Translations under genes and position numbers: made by a program
Source of the DNA: UBA2730 sp022793235
GTDB taxonomy: Bacteria > Bacillota_I > Bacilli_A > RF39 > UBA660
Reading direction: 5' to 3'
Length of the DNA: 18,217 nucleotides
Assembly: GCA_949745755.1 (NCBI GenBank)
Contig: CATJZL010000090.1
Span: forward strand, 1 to 18,217
Shown here: positions 9,401 through 15,111 of the stretch, one piece after another
How the letters are laid out: each line of letters begins with the position of its first letter
Numbering within the stretch: the stretch's first letter is position 1
The notes under the pieces: generated by a model
Told to the model about the DNA's origin: nothing
What the model saw: the letters and a program-made list of their open reading frames with translations, nothing else
Database searches by the model: none

Positions 9401-12400
9401 TATTTATATCATCTAAACGGTTACTTTCAAAAGTATAAGTAATCTTTACACTACCATTTTTCAAAACATAATCGCTATTTGAAACCATACTTTTTATATT
9501 AACTTTAGGAATCGCATTTACTTCCTTTTCTGCTAAAACTTCATCTATAAAGTTCTCTGCATCTAAACTATAATGAGCCTTAATAGCAATTTTATATTTA
9601 GAAGCCATTTGAGTATTTAAGGAACTCTGAACAACCTCAGTATTAATTTGAGATTTTTCTATCTTTTTACTAGATATCTTTTCTCCTTTTTCATTAAATA
9701 AATCAATATCAATATATTCGATTGTTTTATCTACATCCACCAAATTAAAACTTACTTTTAATTCATCATCTTTCTCTTGTGTAGATATATTAGAAGCAAA
9801 TGGTCTGTCTTTAAGTATTTTCACATAAACAGAATGATCTACTAAAACAGATACCGATTCACTATAAACAACCTGAGTTGTATGTAACAGATAGTCTCCA
9901 ACTGTATTTCCAACAGCGACTTCTACCTCATATTTTGATGAAGATAACTTCTTAACGGGATAACTAACATTATTTACAACAATTCTATTAATATCTTCTA
10001 AACGATTACTTTCAAAATCATAAATAAGTTTTACAAATCCATTCTTAACTACAGAAGAACTACTAGTAGTAACATCTTTTATATTAATCTTAGGAAGAGG
10101 ACTTATATCTTTTGTTGCCAAAACTCCATCTACAAAATCTTGACCATTTAAACTATAATGAGCTTTAATTACCAACTGATATTTAGAAGTCATTTGAGTA
10201 CTCAAAGAACTTTCAATAAGTCCATTCTGAATTTGATCTTTTTCTATTCTTTTATTAGAGATTTGATTACCTGAAGCATTTAATAACTCAAGATCAATAT
10301 ATTCAACAGTCTTATCTATATCCACTAAATTAAAACTTACATCCAATTGTTTATTTTCAGTAGTATGAATATTGGTAACACTAGGAAGCGTTTTATTAAT
10401 ATATATTTCAACCTCATTTTGATCTTTTACTTCAAGTTCTTTACCATTAGAAAGTATAATTTTCTCAATACGAATAACCTGTTTTCCTATAGTATCAAAA
10501 GAATCAATAACTGCAGAATAAACACCATTTTCTTTTACTACATCATATGTTTTATTATTTATGATTACTCGTGCAGGATCTAAATTAGCAACATTAGTAC
10601 TTTCAAAACAAACCTTAATTAAATCACCTTTATTAAAAGTTTGAGATTGTACTGTACCATTATAAGTTTGAATATTTTCAACTTTTAATTGATAATCAGC
10701 TACAAATTCAACTTCACGAGAGAAAACAACCTCATCAGTAACTCTATTATCTTCACTTGGACTATTTTCTAAAAGATGATCATCTAAATCATAATCCATT
10801 CTAATTTCCATTACATACTTTTGTAAAGGAACCACACCTAATGCAATCTCATTATGTCCTTTAGTTACTTTTTTACTAATTACTTCTTGTCCATTAGATT
10901 TTAAAACAATCTTTCCATCTATAAAACTATTTTCTAAATCAACGATATCGAAGTTTAATAAAATAGCACTATTAATTAAATCTGTATCAAATACATAATT
11001 CTGTACAAATGGTTTATCTTTAAGTATTTCAATAGAAAGAGCTGCATCCGTATCCACCTCAATTCCATCATGATAAATTACTTTACTAGTCATAAGTGAA
11101 TAAAGTCCACTAACATCTATAACATTTACATCTATTTCATACTTACCATCTGCTCTTTTAATAGCAGAATAATTAACATTATTTACACGTATTTTAGTAA
11201 TATTTCCAACTACATTACTTTCAAAATCATAAACAAGTTTTAAAGATCCATTTTTTAAAGCATAATTACTATTAGGAACAACACTTTTAACTTTAACCTT
11301 AGGAAGAGCAGCCACTTCTTTTTCAGCCAAAACCTCTTCAATAACATCCTGATCATTTAAACTATAATGAACTGTAACGACTACTTTATATTTAGTAGAC
11401 ATATTTTCAAAAGTATCCAAAGTACCAATAACCTGATCATCCTTAATCTGTGTACTTGAAATAACTTTATTAGAAATAAGAGTACCATGAATATCGAATA
11501 GGTCAATATGAACTTCTTTTACAGCATCATCCATATCATCTAAATTAAACTTAACTTTTACATTCTTATCTTTTGTATTTTCTACTACATCAATAGAAGA
11601 AATACTAGGCTTCTTCTTCACAACTTCAAAAGAAACAGACTGATTATCTAATACAAATCTCTTACCATTAGAAAGCGTAACCTCTTCTATTTTAGAAGTA
11701 TGACTACCTAAAGTATTAAATGGACTAAGTGTTACAAAATAATTATTATTTCCCACTAATACATTATATTCTTTTCCATCTATTTTTATAGAAGTAGGAA
11801 TATGTTTAGTATTATTAGAACTACTAAATACAAGTTGTGCACTATCTCCATGTTCAAATTCTGTTGTAATAATACCATCTTTATATAATGCTATATTAGA
11901 AATCTTAAAATCATAATCCATAATTAGTTGTAAATCTTTTATATATTGTACCACACCATTATGTTCACTATCATCTACAATACCACTCAAATTATATTGT
12001 AAATCTATATGTGCTTGATATTCTTTAGATTCTTCAACTTTAATTTCAATACGATTTTTACCTTTTACTAATCTCTCTTTAATATAAGAATTTTGATTTT
12101 TATCATAAACAGAGAACTGTCCAACACTCATACTATTGTCAGGATCAACAAGATCAAATAATACAATCAATTTCGAATTATCCATATCATTCTCTACTCT
12201 ATAATTCGAAATACTAGGAGTACTTTTTAATACATGAATGCTCAATTTATTATTTACAGACACTCTTTTTTCATTATTTAATATAACATCTGTAATGATA
12301 TAATCCTTTTTACCTGCATCTTTTCCTACATTAAGTTTAATCGCATAAGAACGATCTTCTAATAATTGTATATCATACTCCTTTCCATCAATAACTATCT

Positions 12401-13631
12401 TTTTAATAATTTCTCCATAACTAACAGCAGCCCGAAAGCGCATAGTAATATCTTGATTTTTATTTGGATAATAATTATCAACTTCTAAATTTGTTATTTG
12501 AACATCAAACTCTAACAGATTTTCAAGCTTTTGTATCAAAAGACTTAAATCCGTTACTGTAATCTCTCCATCCATGTTCATATCAGCATTTTCCAATCTC
12601 TCTGGAACAATCTGATCTAAACCAATTAAATGTTTTTCTAATAAATTCACATCATCATAACTAATTATAGAATCTCCATTAACTTCTCCCTTTAATGAAA
12701 TATTATAAGCAAAGACACAAGTAGAATAAGCAAACCCTGTTAATAAAATTCCAAAAACGATTAATGACATATAGGATATATTGTGGTCACCATCTTTTTT
12801 ACGTCTTAAATATATAAAGAAAATAAATAAAATAGCCACAACAATCAAAATAATGAATAAAATAATATAATTATTAGAAGTCTTCTTTATTTGTACATTC
12901 TCACCTACTTCACTATTTAAGCCTTCATCTGTAGAAGTCGAATAAGAATCATCTTGAGAAGTATTATCCTCTTGTAATGAATCATGAGTCGTATCCTCTT
13001 CTAAAGGATGTGTATCCTTATCTACTAATGTAAGATCATTTTTATTTCCTCCTAATCCTAAAACTGGAGCAACAGAAGAAGAACCATAATTAGGTCGATT
13101 TGGACGAGAAGGAACATCAACATCAGGATTACTTGGTATCACTTCCTGCTCTTTTATAATATCCAAAATTACAGAAGTATTTGAAAGGAAAATATCTTTC
13201 TCTCCTTCACTTGTTACTATATCTTCAACCTGAATAGTAGTCTTAGTCGCTTTTGCATTATTTTTTACTTTTAATACAATTTTTACAACATGACTATCCT
13301 GCTTAACACCCACTTTTCGAATAGCAACAAATTTCCCATTCTTCGGATTATACTCTAAATCTTCCCAACCATTTTGAGATACAAAATTATCTTGAGTTAC
13401 TGGCTCAAAAATATTTTGATCATATTTTAACACCCCTTCATAAGCATTAATACCTTTATTAATTTCTTTGAAATTAGTAAAGGCAAGTTCAACTTCAACC
13501 ACTTCTCCTGATTTAACTTCCAAAGTATTAGAAGCAAGAGAAGTACTTACCTGAACACTAGCACTTACAGATGGAATACCAAATACAGTAAGTGCTAAAA
13601 TTAATATCATACAAAAAACTATCTTTTTCAT
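2004..13631 (-). CDS. Giant secreted/membrane M26-like zinc metallopeptidase with cohesin, dockerin and Ig-like repeats
   Basis: This is an intact 3875-residue surface protein. Residues 1-25 are a Sec signal peptide ending VSA. Residues 27-158 resemble a cohesin domain. An acidic Ser/Thr linker (160-250) leads to a membrane helix (254-275) followed by RRKK. A second hydrophobic segment (286-308) ends CVFA like a signal peptide. A dockerin (313-372) follows, with loops E316-N318-D320-S324-D327 and D350-N352-D354-T358-D361. Nine two-domain Ig-like units fill 374-2178. Residues 2180-2590 match the M26 N-terminal, GLUG-like region of ZmpB/IgA1 proteases. The catalytic region spans about 2600-3410, with HEFEH at 3094-3098 and Glu3118 exactly 20 residues after the second His, the spacing I recall for ZmpB. 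Two more GLUG-like modules end the protein. No LPxTG anchor is present. Family knowledge suggests cleavage of IgA1 or another host or mucosal protein; the substrate is unknown. Start: AAGGGGTG precedes ATG 13631. It interrupts the veg-spoVG neighbourhood, has its own promoter and its own terminator. Confidence 0.93.
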   Translation of the reverse strand: MKKIVFCMILILALTVFGIPSVSASVQVSTSLASNTLEVKSGEVVEVELAFTNFKEINKGINAYEGVLKYDQNIFEPVTQDNFVSQNGWEDLEYNPKNGKFVAIRKVGVKQDSHVVKIVLKVKNNAKATKTTIQVEDIVTSEGEKDIFLSNTSVILDIIKEQEVIPSNPDVDVPSRPNRPNYGSSSVAPVLGLGGNKNDLTLVDKDTHPLEEDTTHDSLQEDNTSQDDSYSTSTDEGLNSEVGENVQIKKTSNNYIILFIILIVVAILFIFFIYLRRKKDGDHNISYMSLIVFGILLTGFAYSTCVFAYNISLKGEVNGDSIISYDDVNLLEKHLIGLDQIVPERLENADMNMDGEITVTDLSLLIQKLENLLEFDVQITNLEVDNYYPNKNQDITMRFRAAVSYGEIIKKIVIDGKEYDIQLLEDRSYAIKLNVGKDAGKKDYIITDVILNNEKRVSVNNKLSIHVLKSTPSISNYRVENDMDNSKLIVLFDLVDPDNSMSVGQFSVYDKNQNSYIKERLVKGKNRIEIKVEESKEYQAHIDLQYNLSGIVDDSEHNGVVQYIKDLQLIMDYDFKISNIALYKDGIITTEFEHGDSAQLVFSSSNNTKHIPTSIKIDGKEYNVLVGNNNYFVTLSPFNTLGSHTSKIEEVTLSNGKRFVLDNQSVSFEVVKKKPSISSIDVVENTKDKNVKVKFNLDDMDDAVKEVHIDLFDIHGTLISNKVISSTQIKDDQVIGTLDTFENMSTKYKVVVTVHYSLNDQDVIEEVLAEKEVAALPKVKVKSVVPNSNYALKNGSLKLVYDFESNVVGNITKIRVNNVNYSAIKRADGKYEIDVNVIDVSGLYSLMTSKVIYHDGIEVDTDAALSIEILKDKPFVQNYVFDTDLINSAILLNFDIVDLENSFIDGKIVLKSNGQEVISKKVTKGHNEIALGVVPLQKYVMEIRMDYDLDDHLLENSPSEDNRVTDEVVFSREVEFVADYQLKVENIQTYNGTVQSQTFNKGDLIKVCFESTNVANLDPARVIINNKTYDVVKENGVYSAVIDSFDTIGKQVIRIEKIILSNGKELEVKDQNEVEIYINKTLPSVTNIHTTENKQLDVSFNLVDIDKTVEYIDLELLNASGNQISNKRIEKDQIQNGLIESSLSTQMTSKYQLVIKAHYSLNGQDFVDGVLATKDISPLPKINIKDVTTSSSSVVKNGFVKLIYDFESNRLEDINRIVVNNVSYPVKKLSSSKYEVEVAVGNTVGDYLLHTTQVVYSESVSVLVDHSVYVKILKDRPFASNISTQEKDDELKVSFNLVDVDKTIEYIDIDLFNEKGEKISSKKIEKSQINTEVVQSSLNTQMASKYKIAIKAHYSLDAENFIDEVLAEKEVNAIPKVNIKSMVSNSDYVLKNGSVKITYTFESNRLDDINRIVVNSISYPVKKLSSSKYEVEVLAGSVSGPYSLKTTQIVYVDGVTVDVDATLNVNILKDEPFINNYKLTDNLDKGTVTLDFDVVDKDESLKNIYAVLDGEKLDDQINKGHNTLTLKVTPSKKYLFDIKATYDLGDKNIITDKTLYTTQIELIEDYQLQISNMKIYKDGKETSILDKDDTAQLIFDSVNHTTHIPTSIKVGEKEYSVVVENGHYVASLDCFDTLGSHTLVIDEVTLSNGKKIKLSDHNSITVQVNKRKPVISDELTITENIELNNLKVMFNLEDKDKALVGVSILVMNAEDKEISRVKLTNAELEQAGMINKFLDIEMTSKYKVKVFVSYNLTGKDTDVVKDEIFKEQEVAASPRVHVKSVLASSDYVNKNGSVSFIYELESNKVEDISKIHINNKDYDVVKLSNLTYQVTISNIGSTSGVKKYTANKVIYHDGKEANINKTVSIDVLKDRPSVSNFVLDTDLDTKEVILDFDVVDREHSFQSGKAVLALNGNKLEKSIKVGHNTLRFKVKPLEKYILEIKSTYDLDSNTLSGKPDTDNCFTDVVIDTREVSLIDDYSFAIQNIKTYNEKGETKYFGKNEPIKVSFERASLGDFEPVKVVINGKEYPLEKKDSLYYLTISSHKTVGVKTAKIEKVIFNDSKEMLLTENNEIKVTVLKDKPVVEKFSYLENIDGTISVQFNLSDAEKTVTDGKVMIINHGTVIKEQKLKADANVIQFQPSANQNYTVKVIADYDLDMNVLEEDANEYKNMTLLETEITLGIRNFEMKDITDLSVYKQTTNGVVEVSSLRESDLKDLNNYIVKVNMKEMPTFYTTIVGYRIDNKKLKLTLAYDNIVQYIDNSKQDRLEVTYGDMVNGVAENISLESLIDSIEKNPAGTFTLTRDYDASLLMKSTNSIISATFTGTFNGNGYKIYNLSKPLFENLDSARIENLVLNNVTLSGANSRGALSNTASNTNIRNVYIEGLNLTTGANHSAGMLGEATNTTVEESSVTGFTINTAGHIRVSAIIGKLTDGSIKNCYVEGNLNSTQSRDGNGIGGILGHGFGTVTIENCISKVHISNGTGPRLNGAIVGIFASSTSILKNNVSLSTGSNFYSIHGNEPNSVAVNNYELADSGLVTNVFADRVHQVSLGELNGTFFKETAQFNENIWDLSQVSSDHPPVLKHYKENSGDAGDSSGTSELYIPGYNRIKNMSAYTSDKDILYHNLYKLMPYYDAKYLVEDGIKIANNHLLATKAIQYVLPYSNGKLLTYLTAENYNTITDIKVVFNDLKIVTYSVHFKELNQNISIYELEGLGIDYAPNKYVIKNDSPIVNTIKSYIEGIDYATVLDPLTAAADVRHYKDHYNEVIKTLALDITLQLLQNDDESVLTIQNEILNNKIKEQLIDQGRLNKIIYAYNYYYRWYNFEIGGAKVSDILLFENKMFKGSNRFDNLINEVFVGNMGVNVTQNFFNSNIGKYTGSSDLRYFLDYIITNIGGYSDVNDWFTEYFGSRNILAEFGVDKNPEILYRGWYQLKKNTRMILPVITLPENCTYIISGPAHLQIGPSQLYHKDVNTAAGKAAVRKIVNDHLNLVKRHLNTLAGSFDPGKWNNYCIMVYDCTKIITSYKTSYFPGTNVVIGTSPVYTQGKVGQNYPFFKNFSEVLGLWQPSGSAAGVGNTAGFLWFIARPGLQNFDTWTHEFEHALFDKIMLFQAGTRFKYGLETLTEGNVEQNGVWSENNLVQDVGPYYFNTTFDLNKEGNATQNLTPSRIDTREKLENYFKGQQNALDLLDYIEGKAFIRLTPEQQARVATRMNQSGGWSTWGAITAAQAEQMNLTSLESLYDNRIIIRPENAWGVSVRGLKVINSIGTNDYGFESVWVNRWYIGHNDNGMPDAFSAKRNYFEMLGYAGVDGYVTYGRGNTATDLDAIQKITKSVTGTAMNWKEYKMSRYATVEENIRNNKYIDVDYMIERFYQALVSDSNRNASQRTNLRKIYYHYLKSVTNDFTDDPLGSTVKVNHIKTAEELVQKINAQPYGYYVLDNDIDFSHMTTNVTQTFMGRLDGKGHKIIGNTLPIFNKIRYGYVGNIHFDGTNIPKTISNAGALSYKAEMSTIEKINVTNLQMNFAGRNDLGLIGGAVSNVVERDCSVEKLTYHIRSVEDMAKLNEDTGGIFVIDNDIDFAGKTYNGTVISNTFTGKINGQGHTLSNLTNASLFANFRGTVENLNIRNFSNTSSGRGNGDFVTAFTQESYTATFRNMRFENITLSGRNNVAVVSGADARNNANSVFENISVKNANVTGTGVYVSTFVGRKYGGKISDVFVQGKLTINSTENGGLVGALQQDGTTVENVVTDVDITKTHNTYANPSLSEINGSMIGNIYDTASIKNSIAFGNMTGYTNSSGVELKPFKFVGAVEDQVLATMTNCYEVLEEIGSSRVSTNTQGKLDSINRKNLNKQFYKNLGFDETVWDLDHLSSKGYPSLK
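3402..5834 (-). other. M26/ZmpB-like zinc peptidase catalytic region
   Basis: Residues 2600-3410 begin with a NRIKNMSAYTSDKDILYHNL segment like the region after the GLUG repeats in pneumococcal ZmpB. They include YNYYYRWYNFEIG (2813-2825) and MILPVITLPE (2936-2945), which have clear counterparts in ZmpB as I remember it. The zinc site is H3094-E3095-F-E-H3098 with E3118 as probable third ligand, a gluzincin arrangement. No catalytic residue seems to be lost. Confidence 0.85.
7098..12512 (-). repeat. Nine tandem two-domain Ig-like units (about 18 domains)
   Basis: Residues 374-2178 consist of alternating domains. The first type starts DYxxxIxNIxxY or PKVxVKSV and ends LKDKP-like; the second type contains FNLxDxDK or FDxVDxxxS and ends in HYSL or YDL plus a strand. 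Unit boundaries by eye: 374-571, 572-776, 777-978, 979-1179, 1180-1374, 1375-1564, 1565-1773, 1774-1975 and 1976-2178. Predicted beta-rich spacing and the lack of any catalytic motif suggest a long stalk holding the peptidase away from the cell. The repeats are diverged except for units around residues 1084-1471. Confidence 0.8.
9219..10382 (-). repeat. Recent 585-bp tandem duplication inside the Ig-like array
   Basis: Residues 1084-1276 and 1277-1471 are adjacent copies of one two-domain block. The DNA shows it directly: the stretch at 9351-9438 matches 9936-10023 with about a dozen differences, many of them at third codon positions. The encoded RIVVN, SYPVKKLSSSKYEVEV and QMxSKY segments are near identical. 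The spacing is exactly 585 bp, or 195 codons, so the frame is kept. Confidence 0.75.
12516..12695 (-). other. Dockerin domain of the giant protein
   Basis: Residues 313-372 hold two EF-hand-like dockerin repeats, GEVNGDSIISYDDVNLLEKHL and ENADMNMDGEITVTDLSLLIQKL. Calcium ligands at loop positions 1, 3, 5, 9 and 12 are E/N/D/S/D in the first and D/N/D/T/D in the second. The recognition-position pairs are Tyr-Asp and Val-Thr. Dockerins bind cohesins, and a cohesin-like domain lies earlier in the same protein. Confidence 0.85.
12708..12776 (-). other. Internal signal-peptide-like membrane segment of the giant protein
   Basis: Residues 286-308 (Y-M-S-L-I-V-F-G ... C-V-F-A) form a hydrophobic stretch preceded by RRKK (276-279) and ending with small residues suited to signal peptidase I, immediately before the dockerin. 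An internal ATG (M288, 12770) has no convincing ribosome binding site, so separate initiation here looks unlikely. Confidence 0.6.
13158..13553 (-). other. Cohesin-like domain of the giant protein
   Basis: Residues 27-158 have the cohesin pattern: a polar start, EVVEVELAFTNFKEINKGINAYEGVLKYDQNIFEPV, then an aromatic strand FVAIRKVG, then HVVKIVLKVK and a closing strand. It sits directly after the N-terminal signal peptide and so would lie outside the membrane. Confidence 0.75.
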
Positions 13632-13652
13632 TCTTACACCCCTTAAATTTAC

Positions 13653-13699
13653 TTATACAAAAATAATATTTCTTAAATAGAAACCCTGTTTCTGTATAA
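13653..13699 (-). promoter_or_regulatory. Possible folded 5' leader of the giant gene
   Basis: On the minus strand TTATACA and TGTATAA form an outer 7-bp inverted repeat. It encloses the small hairpins GAAAC-AGG-GTTTC and TATTT-AAG-AAATA. The structure ends about 13 bases before the AAGGGGTG ribosome binding site. In DNA this AT-rich it could be chance. Confidence 0.25.
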
Positions 13700-13716
13700 T
13701 GAATAAATTTTGTCAT

Positions 13717-13725
13717 ATTATAGCA
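13717..13725 (-). promoter_or_regulatory. Extended -10 promoter of the giant gene
   Basis: TGCTATAAT (13725 to 13717) is a perfect extended -10 element. The -35 region is T-rich without a good box. The predicted start near 13710 gives a leader of about 79 nt before ATG 13631. Confidence 0.6.
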
Positions 13726-13890
13726 TATTTTTTTACAAAAATAAAGAATATTTAGAAACTTTTTCTTACCAAATATTAACATAAAAGAAAGAATAATCTA
13801 ACTCTTATATATAACTAAAAATGGTAAAATAAAAGAACTCTTTATTCAAAATATAAAACATACATAATTACAATCATCTCCTATGATATA

Positions 13891-13899
13891 ATTATAGCA
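13891..13899 (-). promoter_or_regulatory. Second extended -10 promoter between veg and the giant gene
   Basis: TGCTATAAT (13899 to 13891) has a TTGTTT 16 bp upstream. About 9 bases downstream is AGGAG, directly followed by an 11-codon open frame that I do not accept as a gene. It could be a distal promoter for the giant gene or start a short RNA ending near the AATAAAG/CTTTTATT hairpin at about 13830. Confidence 0.4.
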
Positions 13900-13934
13900 A
13901 ATCATGTCGAAAAAACAAAGTAAGAAAAATATTT

Positions 13935-13964
13935 TAAAATAAAAGAAAACCCTAACATAGGATT
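13935..13964 (-). terminator. Intrinsic terminator of yabG-veg
   Basis: On the minus strand AATCCTA pairs with TAGGGTT (7 bp including one G-U) across a TGT loop, followed by TTCTTTTATTTT. It lies about 30 bases after the veg stop codon. Confidence 0.7.
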
Positions 13965-13993
13965 CTAAAAAATAAAATAAATAAAACAAAAAT

Positions 13994-14224
13994 TCATTTT
14001 TTAAAACAATTCATATCAATAATTTCCAAACTAGATGTAATAATATCATTATAAGAAAAAGTACGAACCTTATCCTCTTCACTATGAATAACAAAAATAG
14101 CAGGATAAGTATTTGTAATCACACCATTAAACTCTTCTACCTGATTGCGATTCCCATTAAAGCGAAAATTATAATTCTTACCCTTAATCGTTTCTATTTT
14201 ATTTCTAACTATATCCACATTCAT
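13994..14224 (-). CDS. veg: Veg family protein
   Basis: This is a 76-residue Veg (DUF1021) protein. In B. subtilis Veg is a small, highly expressed cytoplasmic protein reported to stimulate biofilm genes by opposing SinR; its wider role in species without SinR is unclear. The family pattern is present: an N-terminal helix (DIVRNKIETIKGKNY), basic strands (FRFNGNRNQVEEFNGVITNTYPAIFVI), then VRTFSYNDIITSSLEI near the C-terminus. Its ATG overlaps the yabG stop codon as ATGA, and GGGG 8 bases upstream inside yabG can serve as ribosome binding site, so the two genes are probably co-translated. The ksgA-yabG-veg order is the B. subtilis order. It ends in a terminator. Confidence 0.93.
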   Translation of the reverse strand: MNVDIVRNKIETIKGKNYNFRFNGNRNQVEEFNGVITNTYPAIFVIHSEEDKVRTFSYNDIITSSLEIIDMNCFKK

Positions 14225-15000
14225 CTAGGAAACCCCACATACATAGTACCATTTGTAATAATACCACCCATTCCATCAGTACCATATTTTGTTTTTTCAA
14301 GTAAAGGTATCAAATCAATTTCCTTATTCTTTGGAGAAAATGCAATACTAGATGCCACAATAGCTGGATCAAGAGCATGAATATTAACCCGTTTTGGACT
14401 AGAAGCAAAATTAGCACCTGCCTTGATAAGTTCTTCATAATTAGACTGACAAGCCCCTGCAATAATAATTAACTTATCTTGACTCTGTTCATACTCACGA
14501 GCCTTACGAACAGCATGAATAAAAAAATCACTATTTTGATACTTCTCATCCCTATTTTTAAAATAAGCATCATGACCTGTAATTACAACAATATTAGGTT
14601 TATAAGTATTCAAAGTATTAATAATTTCATTCGATACCTCATCCTCTTTTAAATTAATACCATAAGCCTCTACCTTCACATCTCTATAAAACTTAATACA
14701 TCTTTGTAAATAATCATTATCTGCATCAATATGAAGTATTTTTCCAGGTAAATAAAAATACTCACTTCGATCCAAATCTAGACTAGATATAGCACGTTTA
14801 GTAAGAGTAGTATCCTCTTGATGCAATTTATTCTGATCAGTATCCACCATCTTAACTAAATCATCCAAATCACTATCTGCAACAAGTCTAACATCTATTC
14901 CTTTAAGTAACGCCTTAGAATTATCAATTTCAATAATTTTAAATAGTATGTCATTATCATGTGACTTACGAGTAACAATATCCCCTATCATAAATTTCAT
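14221..15000 (-). CDS. yabG: Sporulation-specific cysteine protease YabG
   Basis: This is a 259-residue YabG, a mother-cell protease that trims spore coat proteins in B. subtilis and processes coat and germination proteins such as SipL, SpoIVA and the Csp precursors in Clostridioides difficile. Visible family blocks are IGDIVTRKSHDNDILFKI near the start, VRLVADSDLDDLV (37-49), YLPGKILHIDAD (83-94), VVITGHDAYF with His143, IIIAGACQSNYEELIKAGAN with Cys184, and SSPKRVNIHALDP. His143 and Cys184 are the likely catalytic pair by alignment with the family. Compared with B. subtilis YabG, the central linker is shorter. ATG 15000 is chosen because GGGGAGG sits 6 bases upstream; the open frame extends to 15081 without such a site. 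A spore-type -10 motif lies just upstream. veg overlaps its stop. Confidence 0.96.
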   Translation of the reverse strand: MKFMIGDIVTRKSHDNDILFKIIEIDNSKALLKGIDVRLVADSDLDDLVKMVDTDQNKLHQEDTTLTKRAISSLDLDRSEYFYLPGKILHIDADNDYLQRCIKFYRDVKVEAYGINLKEDEVSNEIINTLNTYKPNIVVITGHDAYFKNRDEKYQNSDFFIHAVRKAREYEQSQDKLIIIAGACQSNYEELIKAGANFASSPKRVNIHALDPAIVASSIAFSPKNKEIDLIPLLEKTKYGTDGMGGIITNGTMYVGFPR

Positions 15001-15017
15001 AACATACCTCCCCATAA

Positions 15018-15025
15018 AATCTATG
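15018..15025 (-). promoter_or_regulatory. Possible mother-cell sigma (E/K) -10 element of yabG
   Basis: CATAGATT on the minus strand, about 10 bases before the GGGGAGG site, resembles the CATA-containing -10 of sigma-E and sigma-K promoters. yabG is a sigma-K gene in B. subtilis. The -35 region has AC dinucleotides but no clean match at the right spacing. Confidence 0.3.
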
Positions 15026-15111
15026 ACGAAAGAAAAAAAAGTAGTACAAAAAATAAAAAAGATAAATCTAAAACAAATCATGTGAAATATATCTAAATTT
15101 AAAATATATAG

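Larger units (their letters stand above)
13632..13993. other. Gene-free regulatory stretch between veg and the giant gene
   Basis: These 362 bases hold no convincing gene. They contain the veg terminator (13935-13964), an upstream extended -10 promoter (13891-13899), a second extended -10 promoter (13717-13725) and a possible folded leader (13653-13699). The sspF gene that follows veg in B. subtilis is absent. Confidence 0.6.

Noticed and set aside
10347..10583. Plus-strand open frame of 78 codons inside the giant gene
   Set aside because: It is an antisense shadow in AT-rich DNA, with Ile/Asn/Phe-rich content typical of such frames. The one at 2838-3056 is rejected for the same reason.
7098..12512. 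CRISPR array or DNA-level satellite as explanation for the repetitive middle of the window
   Set aside because: Repeats are about 600 bp, protein-coding, diverged and in frame; there are no short identical repeats with regular unique spacers.
12770..12772. M288 of the giant gene as a separate translation start for a dockerin protein
   Set aside because: The nearest Shine-Dalgarno-like sequence (GGTGA) is about 16 bases away, too far, and the frame is continuous with the cohesin part. Protein cleavage explains the arrangement better.
13558..13782. Minus-strand 74-codon frame overlapping the start of the giant gene
   Set aside because: It overlaps the signal-peptide codons out of frame, spans the promoter and leader, and lacks a ribosome binding site.
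13845..13877. An 11-codon open frame after AGGAG between veg and the giant gene
   Set aside because: The ribosome binding site abuts the first ATG with no spacing, later ATGs are too far away, and the peptide has no recognisable features.
14084..14380. Plus-strand open frame of 98 codons
   Set aside because: It is antisense across the yabG-veg junction, both of which are clearly real genes. The frame at 16374-16664 is a similar shadow.
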